This document shows, one piece after another, positions 8,134 to 16,517 of a DNA stretch of 64,000 bases (positions are counted from its first letter, which is position 1; each line of letters starts with the position of its first letter). Below the pieces are notes generated by a model that worked only from the letters and a program-made list of their open reading frames with translations, did no database searches and had not been told where the DNA came from. The stretch spans positions 62,001 to 126,000 of the forward strand of contig SVGS01000001.1 of assembly GCA_015056205.1 (NCBI GenBank). Reading direction: 5' to 3'. The translations under genes and the position numbers were made by a program. The stretch comes from Clostridiales bacterium (GTDB lineage Bacteria > Bacillota > Clostridia > Christensenellales > Aristaeellaceae).

Positions 8134-9194
8134 AGACCTTAGATGAGATCCTGAGAAAGGCACTGCAGTTTAAAGGCTCGGACGTGTTTGTTGTTCCCGG
8201 ATCACCGATTATGACAAAAGCCAACGGGAAGATGATTCCGATTACCGAATCCCGCGCCTTGCCGGCCGATATCAGCGTTCTTGTTGACCGGGCTTATGAG
8301 CTTTCCGGGAGAGGCCGGGAAATTCTTGAGCAGGAGGGCGATGACGACTTCAGCTTCGCTGTTCGGGATCTGAGCCGGTTCCGCTGCAACACCTACCGGC
8401 AGCGGGGCAGTCTGGCAATGACCTGCCGTGTTGTCGCATTTGGAATTCCCGATCCGCATGAATGCAATATTCCGGATGTGGTCATGAAGCTGGCTGATCT
8501 GCGAAGCGGTATGATTCTCGTAACCGGTCCTGCCGGAAACGGTAAAAGTACAACCCTTGCCTGCCTGGTGGATAAAATCAACCGGACGCGCAACGGTCAT
8601 ATTATTACGATTGAAGACCCGATCGAGTATCTGCATCCGCATAAGCAGTGCATTGTATCACAGCGTGAAGTTCCCGGTGACGCGTCCACTTTTGCCCGCG
8701 CGCTGAGAGCCGCTCTGCGCCAGGCGCCGGACGTCATCATGCTCGGTGAGATGCGGGATATTGAGACCATTTCCACCGCCATTACCGCAGCCGAAACCGG
8801 ACATTTGCTGTTAAGCTCACTGCACACGCTCGGCGCTGCCAAAACCATCGACCGTGTGGTTGACGCTTTCCCGGCCAATCAGCAGAACCAGATCCGTGCT
8901 CAGCTTTCCATGGTTCTACGTGCCGTCGTCAGCCAGCGCCTGATTCTGACAAAGGACGGGACGCTGCATCCCGTGTTTGAAGTCATGTGCGTCAATCCCG
9001 CCATACAGAACCTGATCCGTGAAGGGAAAACGCACCAGATTGACAACGCCATTTTCGGCGGCGGCGCGGACATGCTGTCCATGGATACGGAGCTGGCCAG
9101 ACTGCTGAGAGACGGACGAATCGACAGAGAACAGGCACAGCTTCTGGCGATTCACCCCGAAACCGTGGAACGGCAGGCCCGGTTTATGAAATAA
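8127..9194 (+). CDS. PilT-type secretion/retraction ATPase
   Basis: This hexameric cytoplasmic ATPase of the type IV pilus family matches PilT well. It has Walker A GPAGNGKST near residue 131, TIEDPIEY, RAALRQAPDVIMLGEMRD (Asp box plus Walker B), ITAAETGH, SSLHT, and the C-terminal AIQNLIREGK motif. The last is typical of PilT rather than PilB, as I recall. At about 355 residues it has the usual PilT size. I use ATG 8127, because GGAGGA lies 9 bp upstream; a TTG two codons earlier is less well placed. No PilB extension ATPase is in the window, so this single motor may serve the whole machine (inference). Confidence 0.93.
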   Translation: MVETLDEILRKALQFKGSDVFVVPGSPIMTKANGKMIPITESRALPADISVLVDRAYELSGRGREILEQEGDDDFSFAVRDLSRFRCNTYRQRGSLAMTCRVVAFGIPDPHECNIPDVVMKLADLRSGMILVTGPAGNGKSTTLACLVDKINRTRNGHIITIEDPIEYLHPHKQCIVSQREVPGDASTFARALRAALRQAPDVIMLGEMRDIETISTAITAAETGHLLLSSLHTLGAAKTIDRVVDAFPANQQNQIRAQLSMVLRAVVSQRLILTKDGTLHPVFEVMCVNPAIQNLIREGKTHQIDNAIFGGGADMLSMDTELARLLRDGRIDREQAQLLAIHPETVERQARFMK

Positions 9195-9214
9195 ACAAAA
9201 TTGTGCATGATCCC

Positions 9215-9250
9215 AAAGCAGATCCTTCTGAAAAGAAGAGTCTGCTTTTT
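9215..9250 (+). terminator. Terminator of the pilus-like operon
   Basis: AAAGCAGA (9215-9222) pairs with TCTGCTTT (9241-9248). An inner CTTCT/AGAAG stem lies between the arms, and T residues follow. Confidence 0.8.
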
Positions 9251-9263
9251 CTTTGTATCTTTC

Positions 9264-9292
9264 TTGTGTTAATCCGTCAAGATGAGTATACT
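9264..9292 (+). promoter_or_regulatory. Probable livJ promoter
   Basis: TTGTGT (9264-9269) and TATACT (9287-9292) are separated by 17 bp, about 47 bp before the livJ start. Confidence 0.6.
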
Positions 9293-9338
9293 ATATCTAT
9301 CCATCGATCCATGAGATCGGACAGAAAAGGAGAGAAGA

Positions 9339-10499
9339 ATGATGAAGAAACTGATTGCATTGGTTTTGGCTGTAATGATGCTCGTTCCCGCTTTTGCTCT
9401 GGCGGACAACATCATTAAAATCGGCGTTTATGAACCCGCGTCCGGTGACTCCGGCGCCGGTGGAAAACAGGAGACCCTGGGCGTACAGTACGCCAATTTC
9501 AAAACTCCCACCGTAACGATCGGAGATACCGAATATAAGGTAGAGCTGGTCATGGCCGACAACGGTTCCTCGACCGATAAAGCTCCTTCCGCCGCGCAGA
9601 AGCTCGTTTCCGAGAATGTAAGCGTTGTTCTCGGATCCTATGGTTCCGGTGTTTCCATTGCCGGTTCCGATTATTTCAAAAACGCCGGCATTCCCGCCAT
9701 CGGTCTGACCTGCACGAATCCTCAGGTGACCGCCGGGAACTCTCACTACTTCCGCGTCTGCTTCCTGGATCCCTTCCAGGGAACCGTTCTGGCGAATTAC
9801 GCCAAGGACGCGCTGGGAGCCTCGACCGTCTACTGCCTCGGTGAACTTGGCAACGACTATGATCAGGGCCTGATCACTTACTTCAAGCAGGCGTTTGAAG
9901 GACTGGGCGGAATGGTCATCACCGAATCTTTCCCCACCGGAACGGCTGATTTCACTTCCTATCTGACGAACGCGACCGCTTACGGTGCGGACGTATTCTT
10001 CTGCCCGGTTTCCATCGCGTATTCCACCCAGATCATTCAGCAGGCTTCCGCGCAGGGGCTGGCGATCGCCATTCTGGGCGGCGATACGCTGGATTCCAAC
10101 GTGGTTGCGGACGCGACCAAGGGAACAAGCGTCAAAGTCGTTATCACCACTTTCTATCAGGAAGGCGCGAACGCGGAATTCGACAATGGATTCAAGGCCT
10201 GGCTGAACGAGAATCCCGAAATGCTGACGAACAACGGCGGCAATGATGTGATCTCCGCTGTGTCCGTCATGGGCTATGACGGATATTACACCGCTCTGGC
10301 TGCTCTGCAGGCTGCCGGCTCCACTGATGGAGCCGCGGTGATGGCCGCTCTGCCTGCCGTAACGATCGACGGTGTATCCGGACATATTGCCTTTGATGAA
10401 ACGGGCGACGCGATCCGCACTTCCGCTTTCGTGAAGACCGTGAATAACGAAACCGGCGCCTGGGAATTCGTCACCGAACAGTCCGTTTCCGGCAACTGA
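9339..10499 (+). CDS. livJ: Branched-chain amino acid-type ABC transporter substrate-binding protein
   Basis: The 386-residue exported protein has a signal peptide (MKKLIALVLAVMMLVPAFALA) and a type I periplasmic-binding fold. Family features include IKIGVYEPASGDSGAGGKQETLGV at the mature N-terminus, then GSYGSGVS, a YFRVCFLDPFQG region and VSVMGYDGYYTAL. It is a LivJ/LivK homologue that would capture amino acids outside the membrane and deliver them to LivHM. No clear lipobox is visible, so how it is held at the surface is uncertain. It is the first gene of livJHMGF and is followed by a strong hairpin that may raise its expression over the downstream genes. Confidence 0.93.
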   Translation: MMKKLIALVLAVMMLVPAFALADNIIKIGVYEPASGDSGAGGKQETLGVQYANFKTPTVTIGDTEYKVELVMADNGSSTDKAPSAAQKLVSENVSVVLGSYGSGVSIAGSDYFKNAGIPAIGLTCTNPQVTAGNSHYFRVCFLDPFQGTVLANYAKDALGASTVYCLGELGNDYDQGLITYFKQAFEGLGGMVITESFPTGTADFTSYLTNATAYGADVFFCPVSIAYSTQIIQQASAQGLAIAILGGDTLDSNVVADATKGTSVKVVITTFYQEGANAEFDNGFKAWLNENPEMLTNNGGNDVISAVSVMGYDGYYTALAALQAAGSTDGAAVMAALPAVTIDGVSGHIAFDETGDAIRTSAFVKTVNNETGAWEFVTEQSVSGN

Positions 10500-10521
10500 T
10501 TTCCCTGTAAACTGTAATGAA

Positions 10522-10551
10522 TGCGGCGGAGACAGCCTTGCCTCCGCCGCA
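10522..10551 (+). other. Intercistronic hairpin between livJ and livH
   Basis: TGCGGCGGAG (10522-10531) pairs perfectly with CTCCGCCGCA (10542-10551) around a 10-base loop. The bases after it are not a clean T-run, so it may be a partial terminator or an mRNA-stabilising stem after the binding-protein gene. Confidence 0.8.
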
Positions 10552-10573
10552 GTTCTTTGATAGAAAGGGTGTG

Positions 10574-11503
10574 TTGAACGTGTGGGATACCGTATTTCCA
10601 TATCTGCTGTCCGGCATATCCGTCGGCGGACAGTACGCGCTGATCGCAATCGGATATACGATGGTATACGGCATTTTACGGCTGATAAACTTTGCCCACG
10701 GCGACGTGTTCATGGTAGCCGGTATTGTCATGGTGTATATCGCCTCGTCCGGTTTACCGATCTGGGTCAGTATTCCTCTGGTTCTGCTCATCACCGTTCT
10801 TGTCGGTTTTATGATTGAAAGAGTCGCCTATAAACCGCTCCGTTCAGCACCCAGAATGTCTGTTATGATTTCAGCGATCGGTGTGAGCTATACGCTGCAA
10901 AATCTTGTACTGTATATTACCGGAGGTCTGAACAAGCAGTATCCGACGGTTCCGTGGATTTCCGATACAGTCGTGATCGGCCCGGCCAAGACCAAGCTGG
11001 TGACCGTGATTACTCCGGTTCTGGTGATTGTGCTGGTGGTCGCACTGGTGCTTCTGATCAATAAAACCAAAATCGGGATGGCCATGCGCGCGGTATCCAA
11101 AGATTTTGAAACCAGTCAGCTGATGGGGATCAAAATCAATAACGTCATTTCCGCAACCTTCATTATCGGATCCTTCCTTGCCGGAGTCGGATCGGTTCTG
11201 TATTTTACCAATTATCCGACCGTGATTCAGACTTCAGGCGCGATGCCCGGTCTGAAAGCCTTTGTGGCAGCTGTTTTCGGCGGAATCGGATCCATACCGG
11301 GAGCGGTGATCGGCGCGTTTATTATCGGTATTATGGAAAACATTATCAAAGGACTGGATGTCATTCTGTTCAAAGCCGGTATCATCAGCGGACCCATGGG
11401 TCTTGCGACCTTCTCGGACGCTTTTACCTTTGCTCTGCTGATCGTGATTCTGATCGTTAAACCTACGGGCCTTTTCGGTGAAAAGGTTACGGATAAGGTA
11501 TGA
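10574..11503 (+). CDS. livH: Branched-chain amino acid ABC transporter permease LivH
   Basis: This polytopic permease pairs with LivM to form the channel. Typical LivH sequence is visible: GGQYALIAIGYTMVYGILRLINFAHGD near the N-terminus, RPLRSAPRM-like KPLRSAPRM, and the EAA-type loop MRAVSKDFETSQLMGI. The frame is open back to 10517, but that would cover the hairpin. GAAAGG at 10563-10568 points to TTG 10574 (5 bp) or GTG 10580 (11 bp). I give TTG 10574 and regard the choice as open. The gene ends just before livM with almost no gap. Confidence 0.9.
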   Translation: MNVWDTVFPYLLSGISVGGQYALIAIGYTMVYGILRLINFAHGDVFMVAGIVMVYIASSGLPIWVSIPLVLLITVLVGFMIERVAYKPLRSAPRMSVMISAIGVSYTLQNLVLYITGGLNKQYPTVPWISDTVVIGPAKTKLVTVITPVLVIVLVVALVLLINKTKIGMAMRAVSKDFETSQLMGIKINNVISATFIIGSFLAGVGSVLYFTNYPTVIQTSGAMPGLKAFVAAVFGGIGSIPGAVIGAFIIGIMENIIKGLDVILFKAGIISGPMGLATFSDAFTFALLIVILIVKPTGLFGEKVTDKV

Positions 11504-11513
11504 GGTGAGCGGA

Positions 11514-12623
11514 ATGAAAAAGAAAAATAATCATAAAGCTTCCTATATTACGCTGGGAATTGTCATTCTGATTTACGCCGCGGTGTTTATCGCGGAGCAG
11601 ACAATTCCCTCCACATCCATGCTTTTTACCGTGCTGAAAAAAGGCGCAACCTATGCGCTGGTTGCGGTTTCCATGAATCTGCTGAACGGGTTTACCGGCA
11701 TCTTTTCTCTCGGGCAGGCCGGATTTATGCTGATCGGCGCGTATATGTACGGAATATTTACTATTCCTGTCTCCATGAGAGGACAGGTATACCAGTATTT
11801 TGACGGCGGTCTGGTACAGTTTACGGTACCGATTGTTGTCGCGATGATTCTGGGGGGACTGGCGGCTGCCTTTTTCGCATTCCTGATCGGACTTCCCGTT
11901 CTCCGGCTGAAGAGCGATTATCTTGCGATTGCGACGCTTGGTTTTGCGGAGATTATCCGGGCAATTTTTCAGTGGAACGGACTGGGCCCCGTCACCAACG
12001 GATCCAATATGCTTCGCTCTTTTCCGAATTTCAACGATTTCAACATTACAGACGCGCAGGGAAATGTGACTGTGTATCTGTCCACCCTGATTCCGTTTAT
12101 CATGTCCGGGGTCTGTATTCTGATCATTGTGCTGCTGATCAACTCCAGCTACGGGCGGGCGTTTAAAGCCATTCGGGACGACGAAGTCGCTGCGGAAGCA
12201 ATGGGTATTAATCTGGCTCATCACAAGAGACTCGCTTTTTGCATTTCCTCTTTCTTTGCGGGCGTCAGCGGCGCCATGCTGGCCATGTATCAGACGACGG
12301 TTCAGGCGAAGAGCTTTACCTCCGCCATGACGTATGAAATTCTGCTGATCGTCGTCATTGGAGGCATCGGTTCCGTGACAGGGAGCGTCATCAGTTCTTT
12401 CCTGTTTGTGGCCTGCTCCGAATGGTGGCTCCGCTTCCTGGATGAGCAGCAGATGATCGGAAATTTCCAGGTTCCTCTGCTTCGCAACGGGTTCCGCCTG
12501 GTGGTGTTTTCCGTGATTATCATGATTGTCGTGCTGTTTTTCCGGAGAGGCATTATGGGAGACAGGGAGTTATGGAACCTGAATTTTACAGGACGCAGGA
12601 AGAATAAGGAGGACGGAAAATGA
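11514..12623 (+). CDS. livM: Branched-chain amino acid ABC transporter permease LivM
   Basis: This is the second permease of the Liv importer, 369 residues with about eight to ten hydrophobic spans. Family features are MNLLNGFTGIFSLGQAGFMLIGAY near residue 55, LRLKSDYLAIATLGFAEIIR, and the ATPase-contact loop KAIRDDEVAAEAMGIN. I start it at ATG 11514, where GAGGTGAG lies 4-5 bp upstream; the frame is open further upstream but lacks a ribosome site. The stop overlaps livG by 4 bp. Confidence 0.94.
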   Translation: MKKKNNHKASYITLGIVILIYAAVFIAEQTIPSTSMLFTVLKKGATYALVAVSMNLLNGFTGIFSLGQAGFMLIGAYMYGIFTIPVSMRGQVYQYFDGGLVQFTVPIVVAMILGGLAAAFFAFLIGLPVLRLKSDYLAIATLGFAEIIRAIFQWNGLGPVTNGSNMLRSFPNFNDFNITDAQGNVTVYLSTLIPFIMSGVCILIIVLLINSSYGRAFKAIRDDEVAAEAMGINLAHHKRLAFCISSFFAGVSGAMLAMYQTTVQAKSFTSAMTYEILLIVVIGGIGSVTGSVISSFLFVACSEWWLRFLDEQQMIGNFQVPLLRNGFRLVVFSVIIMIVVLFFRRGIMGDRELWNLNFTGRRKNKEDGK

Positions 12624-13474
12624 GTAATATCAATGATTCGGTTCTCCGACTGGAGCATATTACGATGCAGTTTGGCGGAGTTGTGGCGATTAACGATCTG
12701 AGCCTGGAAGTCCGCGAAGGGGAAATCGTCGCATTAATCGGACCGAACGGAGCCGGAAAAACGACCGCGTTTAACTGTATCACCGGGGTTTACGAACCGA
12801 CGAACGGCGCGGTTTACTTTCACGGGAAGCCCATCGCGCTGAATCATCCGCAAGGAAAAATGATCCGGCAGTACGCGGGAAAAGAGGCTGACAAATATAA
12901 ATCTCTCAAGCCCATTGTCCATACGCCGGACCGGATCACCCATATGGGGATCGCCAGAACATTTCAGAATATCAGACTGTTCAGCAGCCAGACGGCTTTT
13001 GAAAACGTGCTGATCGGAACGCATCTTCGCCGTACCAGCAACGTATTTACCGCCACCTTCCGGCTGAACGCCCGGGAAGAGAAGAAAAACCGGGAGAAGG
13101 CCGAAGAGCTGCTGGAGATTGTCGGCCTGAAGGATGCAATGAATGAAAAGGCCACCTCTCTGCCATACGGAAAACAGCGCAGACTGGAGATTGCGCGGGC
13201 CCTGGCTACCGATCCGACACTGCTGCTGCTGGATGAGCCGGCAGCCGGGATGAATCCGCAGGAAACCGATGAGCTGGGCAGCTTTATCGTCGACATCAAA
13301 AACCGGTTCCGCTTAACTGTGTTCATGATTGAACACCATATGAATCTGGTCATGGATATTTCCGATCGCATCTATGTGCTGGACTTCGGCAAGCAAATCG
13401 CGGAAGGAACCCCGGAAGAGATTCAGAAAAATCCTGTGGTAATCGCCGCATATCTGGGGGTGGATGAGAAATGA
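12620..13474 (+). CDS. livG: Branched-chain amino acid ABC transporter ATP-binding protein LivG
   Basis: This is one of two ATPases that drive the Liv importer. It has Walker A GPNGAGKTT near residue 41, the family-specific GIARTFQNIRLF stretch (Q-loop), a signature region reading LPYGKQRRLEIARAL in place of LSGGQ (usual for LivG), and Walker B LLLLDEPAAGMNP. The length of 284 residues includes the LivG-specific insertion after the Walker A region, here longer than in E. coli. It starts 4 bp inside livM and ends 4 bp inside livF. Confidence 0.95.
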   Translation: MSNINDSVLRLEHITMQFGGVVAINDLSLEVREGEIVALIGPNGAGKTTAFNCITGVYEPTNGAVYFHGKPIALNHPQGKMIRQYAGKEADKYKSLKPIVHTPDRITHMGIARTFQNIRLFSSQTAFENVLIGTHLRRTSNVFTATFRLNAREEKKNREKAEELLEIVGLKDAMNEKATSLPYGKQRRLEIARALATDPTLLLLDEPAAGMNPQETDELGSFIVDIKNRFRLTVFMIEHHMNLVMDISDRIYVLDFGKQIAEGTPEEIQKNPVVIAAYLGVDEK

Positions 13475-14193
13475 GCAGCCTGCTGAAGGTTACGGATCTG
13501 GTGGTCAGCTATGGAGGCATTGAAGCTCTGAAGGGAATCTCATTTGAAGTCGGGCAGGGGCAGATTGTCACCCTGATCGGAGCAAACGGAGCCGGAAAGA
13601 GCACCACCCTGCGCACTATCGCCGGGCTGGTTCCTCATAAGGAAGGCCGGATTTATTATGAGGGCAGGGATATCACGGATTTAAACACACAAAAGATTGT
13701 GGAAAGCGGCATCGCGCTGGTTCCGGAAGGAAGACGGGTATTCGCCAATCTGACCGTGCTGGAAAACCTGCGCATCGGTGCCTATCTTCGAAAAGATAAA
13801 GGCCTGATCGAAGAGGATATCCAATATGTTTATGACCTGTTTCCGCGGCTGAGGGAACGATCCTGGCAGCTGGCCGGTACACTCTCCGGCGGCGAGCAGC
13901 AGATGCTTGCGGTCGGCCGGGCCGTCATGACCCGTCCGAAAGTGATCATGATGGATGAACCCAGCCTGGGGCTGGCGCCTCTGGTGGTGCGGGATATCTT
14001 TTCCATCATCCAGACGCTGAAAGACACCGGAATGACTGTTCTGCTGATTGAACAGAACGCGAACGCGGCTCTGCACGCCTGTGATTTCGCATACGTGTTG
14101 GAAACAGGAAAAATAACCCTCTCAGGAACCGGAGAAGAACTGCTGGCCAGTGAAGCGATCCAGGAAGCTTATCTGGGAAAAAGCGGCCGCTAA
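13471..14193 (+). CDS. livF: Branched-chain amino acid ABC transporter ATP-binding protein LivF
   Basis: This is the second Liv ATPase, 240 residues, the normal length. It has Walker A GANGAGKST, the LivF-type VPEGRRVFANLTVLENL, signature LSGGEQQMLAVGRAV, and Walker B VIMMDEPSLGLAP. It is the last gene of the operon and is followed within a few bases by a strong terminator. Confidence 0.96.
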   Translation: MSSLLKVTDLVVSYGGIEALKGISFEVGQGQIVTLIGANGAGKSTTLRTIAGLVPHKEGRIYYEGRDITDLNTQKIVESGIALVPEGRRVFANLTVLENLRIGAYLRKDKGLIEEDIQYVYDLFPRLRERSWQLAGTLSGGEQQMLAVGRAVMTRPKVIMMDEPSLGLAPLVVRDIFSIIQTLKDTGMTVLLIEQNANAALHACDFAYVLETGKITLSGTGEELLASEAIQEAYLGKSGR

Positions 14194-14196
14194 ACC

Positions 14197-14232
14197 AAAA
14201 CCCGTCAGCCCCAATCAGGCTGACGGGTTTTT
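14197..14232. terminator. Bidirectional terminator between livF and the Nudix gene
   Basis: AAAACCCGTCAGCC (14197-14210) pairs with GGCTGACGGGTTTT (14218-14231) around a 7-base loop, with T-runs on both strands. It lies between two convergent genes and probably serves both. Confidence 0.9.
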
Positions 14233-14239
14233 TAACCGG

Positions 14240-14890
14240 TCAGAAGGTCTGAGTCACAAAGGTCATTAACGCCGCCCAGGTAAAAACAGAATAGAAATGA
14301 CCGTTTTCATCCCGGCCGCTGTGAAGGGTTTGCTCAGCTTCCCGGCGGGTCAGCAGCCTGAAGCCGCTAAAGCACTCGCTGCCTACCGCTCCTTCCTGAT
14401 TCAGCATGGACAGATTCGGAAGGTCAAATACAGCCAGGGCCAGGGCGTTGCTTTCATCAGTCATTCCCGGGGAAGAAAAAAGCAAGGGACTGATCAGCTC
14501 CAGGCGGGAAGGGGCGGCGGTGATCCCTGTTTCTTCCCGGATTTCCCGAAGAGCCGCTGTCAGCGGAGGAATGCCGGTTTCCAGATCCCCGGGATCCAGC
14601 AGGCCGGCCGGAGGAGAAAGCAAAAAGCGGCCTGCCGGGTAACGGTATTCCATCATCAGCAAAAGGCGCGGCTCCGTATCCGGACAGCGAATGACCACAA
14701 CGCAGGTCACCGCGTCCGGCTGCATGGAATGAAAGGCATCTTCCGACATCGGGGCAACCATTTGCGCCTGTGAGCGCCGGGTTGCGTTATAATAGTGTTT
14801 TCCTTCAGCATACTGCAGGTCAACCACCCTCAGGAACGGCGTTTCCAGAAGGGAGTGAATCTGCTGAGAGGTAATCCTGGGCGCTTTCAT
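14240..14890 (-). CDS. Nudix hydrolase, ADP-ribose pyrophosphatase-like
   Basis: The 216-residue protein has a Nudix box ending in REIREETGI, preceded by PAGLLDPGD as in ADP-ribose pyrophosphatases. An insertion of a few residues separates that Gly-Asp from the usual helix, and the normal Glu is Asp here. The family hydrolyses X-linked nucleoside diphosphates such as ADP-ribose; the exact substrate is not readable. The ATG at 14890 overlaps the stop of the upstream diguanylate cyclase gene by 4 bp, with AAGGAG upstream, so the two are translationally coupled. Confidence 0.85.
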   Translation of the reverse strand: MKAPRITSQQIHSLLETPFLRVVDLQYAEGKHYYNATRRSQAQMVAPMSEDAFHSMQPDAVTCVVVIRCPDTEPRLLLMMEYRYPAGRFLLSPPAGLLDPGDLETGIPPLTAALREIREETGITAAPSRLELISPLLFSSPGMTDESNALALAVFDLPNLSMLNQEGAVGSECFSGFRLLTRREAEQTLHSGRDENGHFYSVFTWAALMTFVTQTF

Positions 14891-16284
14891 CCCTTTTCTC
14901 CTTTCATCTGATCCTGATAGACAGCACAGGCGGCACGCCCGTGTTCTTTTATATTGAGCAGCGCGATATCGGCACATTTAAACAGATCGGGCCCGTTTGC
15001 TGTGATCTGATGCCGGAAAGCCAGGCCGGCGCTCAGAGAAATGGGCGGGATATCTTCCGTTCCCCTGGAAAGCTCTTTGTTGATGTTATCGATTTTTTCG
15101 GTAAAGAAATCGGCCTGCGAGCGGTCTGTATTGGAAAACAGAATAACAAATTCATCTCCGCCGATCCGGCAAAGCACGTCGTCTTCCCTGAAATGCTTCT
15201 GGATGGTCTGCGCCACCCGGATCAGAACCTTGTCCCCAAGGTCATGACCGTATTGATCATTGAAGGTTTTGAAATGATCAATATCCACAATCATCAGGCC
15301 GCTATTGGCGTCATTTTTGCAGTCCTGATAGGCGGCTTCAAAAGCGGATCGGTTCAATACGCCGGTAAGCGCGTCGTGAGAGGCCGTGAATGAAAGGGCC
15401 CGCTGCTTCTTTTCATTATCGACGAGCAGCATATTATAGGCTTTTGCCAGACGGCGAAACTCATAGCTTCCCTGAACGGGGAGCTTTTCTTTAGTATCCA
15501 GAATATGGATGGCCTGCTGAATGGGATGAATCATCAGCACACGATTGGCAATGAGCGCCAGGAAAGCGATCAGAATCACCAGAAAGATCAGAATCTTCTG
15601 ACGGGTAACAACTTCCTGTACAATCTTCTGATGATGATCAGCCTCGGATTTTGATTCTTCGGAGATCAGCCTGTGGTTGATATCAATTTCAGAATCCATA
15701 TGGGCTTTGGCTTCCTGAAACTTTTCGGAAGAAATCATCGAAAGCGCTTTTTCCTTCTTTGCTTCGGCGGAGAGAGACTGATCCTCTTCAGCGACAATGA
15801 CGGTCTGCAAAAAATCCGGATAGGCGGTAAGAGGAACCCGCAGCGTATCGGCGACTAAACGCATGGCATAGATTTCAGCCTGATCCATTTCCCAAAAAGA
15901 AGTAAGAGCGTTTTCCAGATGCTGATTTGCCTCAATCTTCTGATTGCGGGTCCGAAGCTCCTGGGTAGCGGCCAGCTGAGCGTTTAAGGCGCCCCGCTGC
16001 CCTTCGTAGGCAAATACATGCCCCGGATCTCCGTCTTCCATAAAGCCCCGGACTTCCTTCAGCATGCCCGCGGAGAGGGAATCCAGCATACCGGTTGTCT
16101 GCTGAGAGGCCAGATAATTATCAGTTATCGAAAAAACGGAACCAAAGGCGTTCTGCGTCTGATAGGTGCTGTAGATCAGTTCGGCGCCAAGGATCATGCC
16201 GATGGTAATCAGCAGCACATTAAAAAGATTCATTCTGATTCCGCCATGAAAAAAACGATGCGAATCTTTCTTGTTCGAACTCAC
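14887..16284 (-). CDS. Membrane-bound diguanylate cyclase (GGDEF)
   Basis: The 465-residue protein would make cyclic di-GMP. It has an N-terminal membrane helix, an external helical sensor region of about 190 residues, a second membrane helix (KILIFLVILIAFLALIANRVL) and a HAMP-like linker. The C-terminal GGDEF domain has the active-site GGDEF intact and an RxxD inhibitory site (REDD) exactly five residues before it, so product feedback is likely. Start: AGGAG at 16296-16292 is 7 bp from GTG 16284; ATGs further upstream overlap the ribosome site or lack one. The sensor region is unclassified. It forms a two-gene operon with the Nudix hydrolase. Confidence 0.9.
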   Translation of the reverse strand: MSSNKKDSHRFFHGGIRMNLFNVLLITIGMILGAELIYSTYQTQNAFGSVFSITDNYLASQQTTGMLDSLSAGMLKEVRGFMEDGDPGHVFAYEGQRGALNAQLAATQELRTRNQKIEANQHLENALTSFWEMDQAEIYAMRLVADTLRVPLTAYPDFLQTVIVAEEDQSLSAEAKKEKALSMISSEKFQEAKAHMDSEIDINHRLISEESKSEADHHQKIVQEVVTRQKILIFLVILIAFLALIANRVLMIHPIQQAIHILDTKEKLPVQGSYEFRRLAKAYNMLLVDNEKKQRALSFTASHDALTGVLNRSAFEAAYQDCKNDANSGLMIVDIDHFKTFNDQYGHDLGDKVLIRVAQTIQKHFREDDVLCRIGGDEFVILFSNTDRSQADFFTEKIDNINKELSRGTEDIPPISLSAGLAFRHQITANGPDLFKCADIALLNIKEHGRAACAVYQDQMKGEKG

Positions 16285-16331
16285 GGTCATACTCCTGAAC
16301 ATCAATGACTAATCTTCAAAGTTACCGGAAA

Positions 16332-16360
16332 ATTATACCACTTTCCATTATCTGAAGCAA
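16332..16360 (-). promoter_or_regulatory. Promoter of the GGDEF-Nudix operon
   Basis: Reverse-strand TTGCTT (16360-16355) and TATAAT (16337-16332) are separated by 17 bp. Confidence 0.65.
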
Positions 16361-16455
16361 GTAGTTTTCAGCAGAATGGTTACATAAATTATCGAACAAC
16401 ACGAACAACAGGTAATTAAAATGTAATCTTCACCGGATCCCTCCTTTCCCGGGAA

Positions 16456-16485
16456 TTGCCAATCCGGCCGGACGCGTATTATAAT
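16456..16485 (+). promoter_or_regulatory. Promoter of the pseudouridine synthase gene
   Basis: TTGCCA (16456-16461) and a perfect TATAAT (16480-16485) are separated by 18 bp, just upstream of ATG 16518. Confidence 0.6.
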
Positions 16486-16517
16486 GGTCATACTGAAGGA
16501 AAGGATACAAAACGACC

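Noticed and set aside
10517-10573. Start of livH at 10517
   Set aside because: It would place a perfect 10-bp hairpin inside the coding region and lacks a ribosome site.
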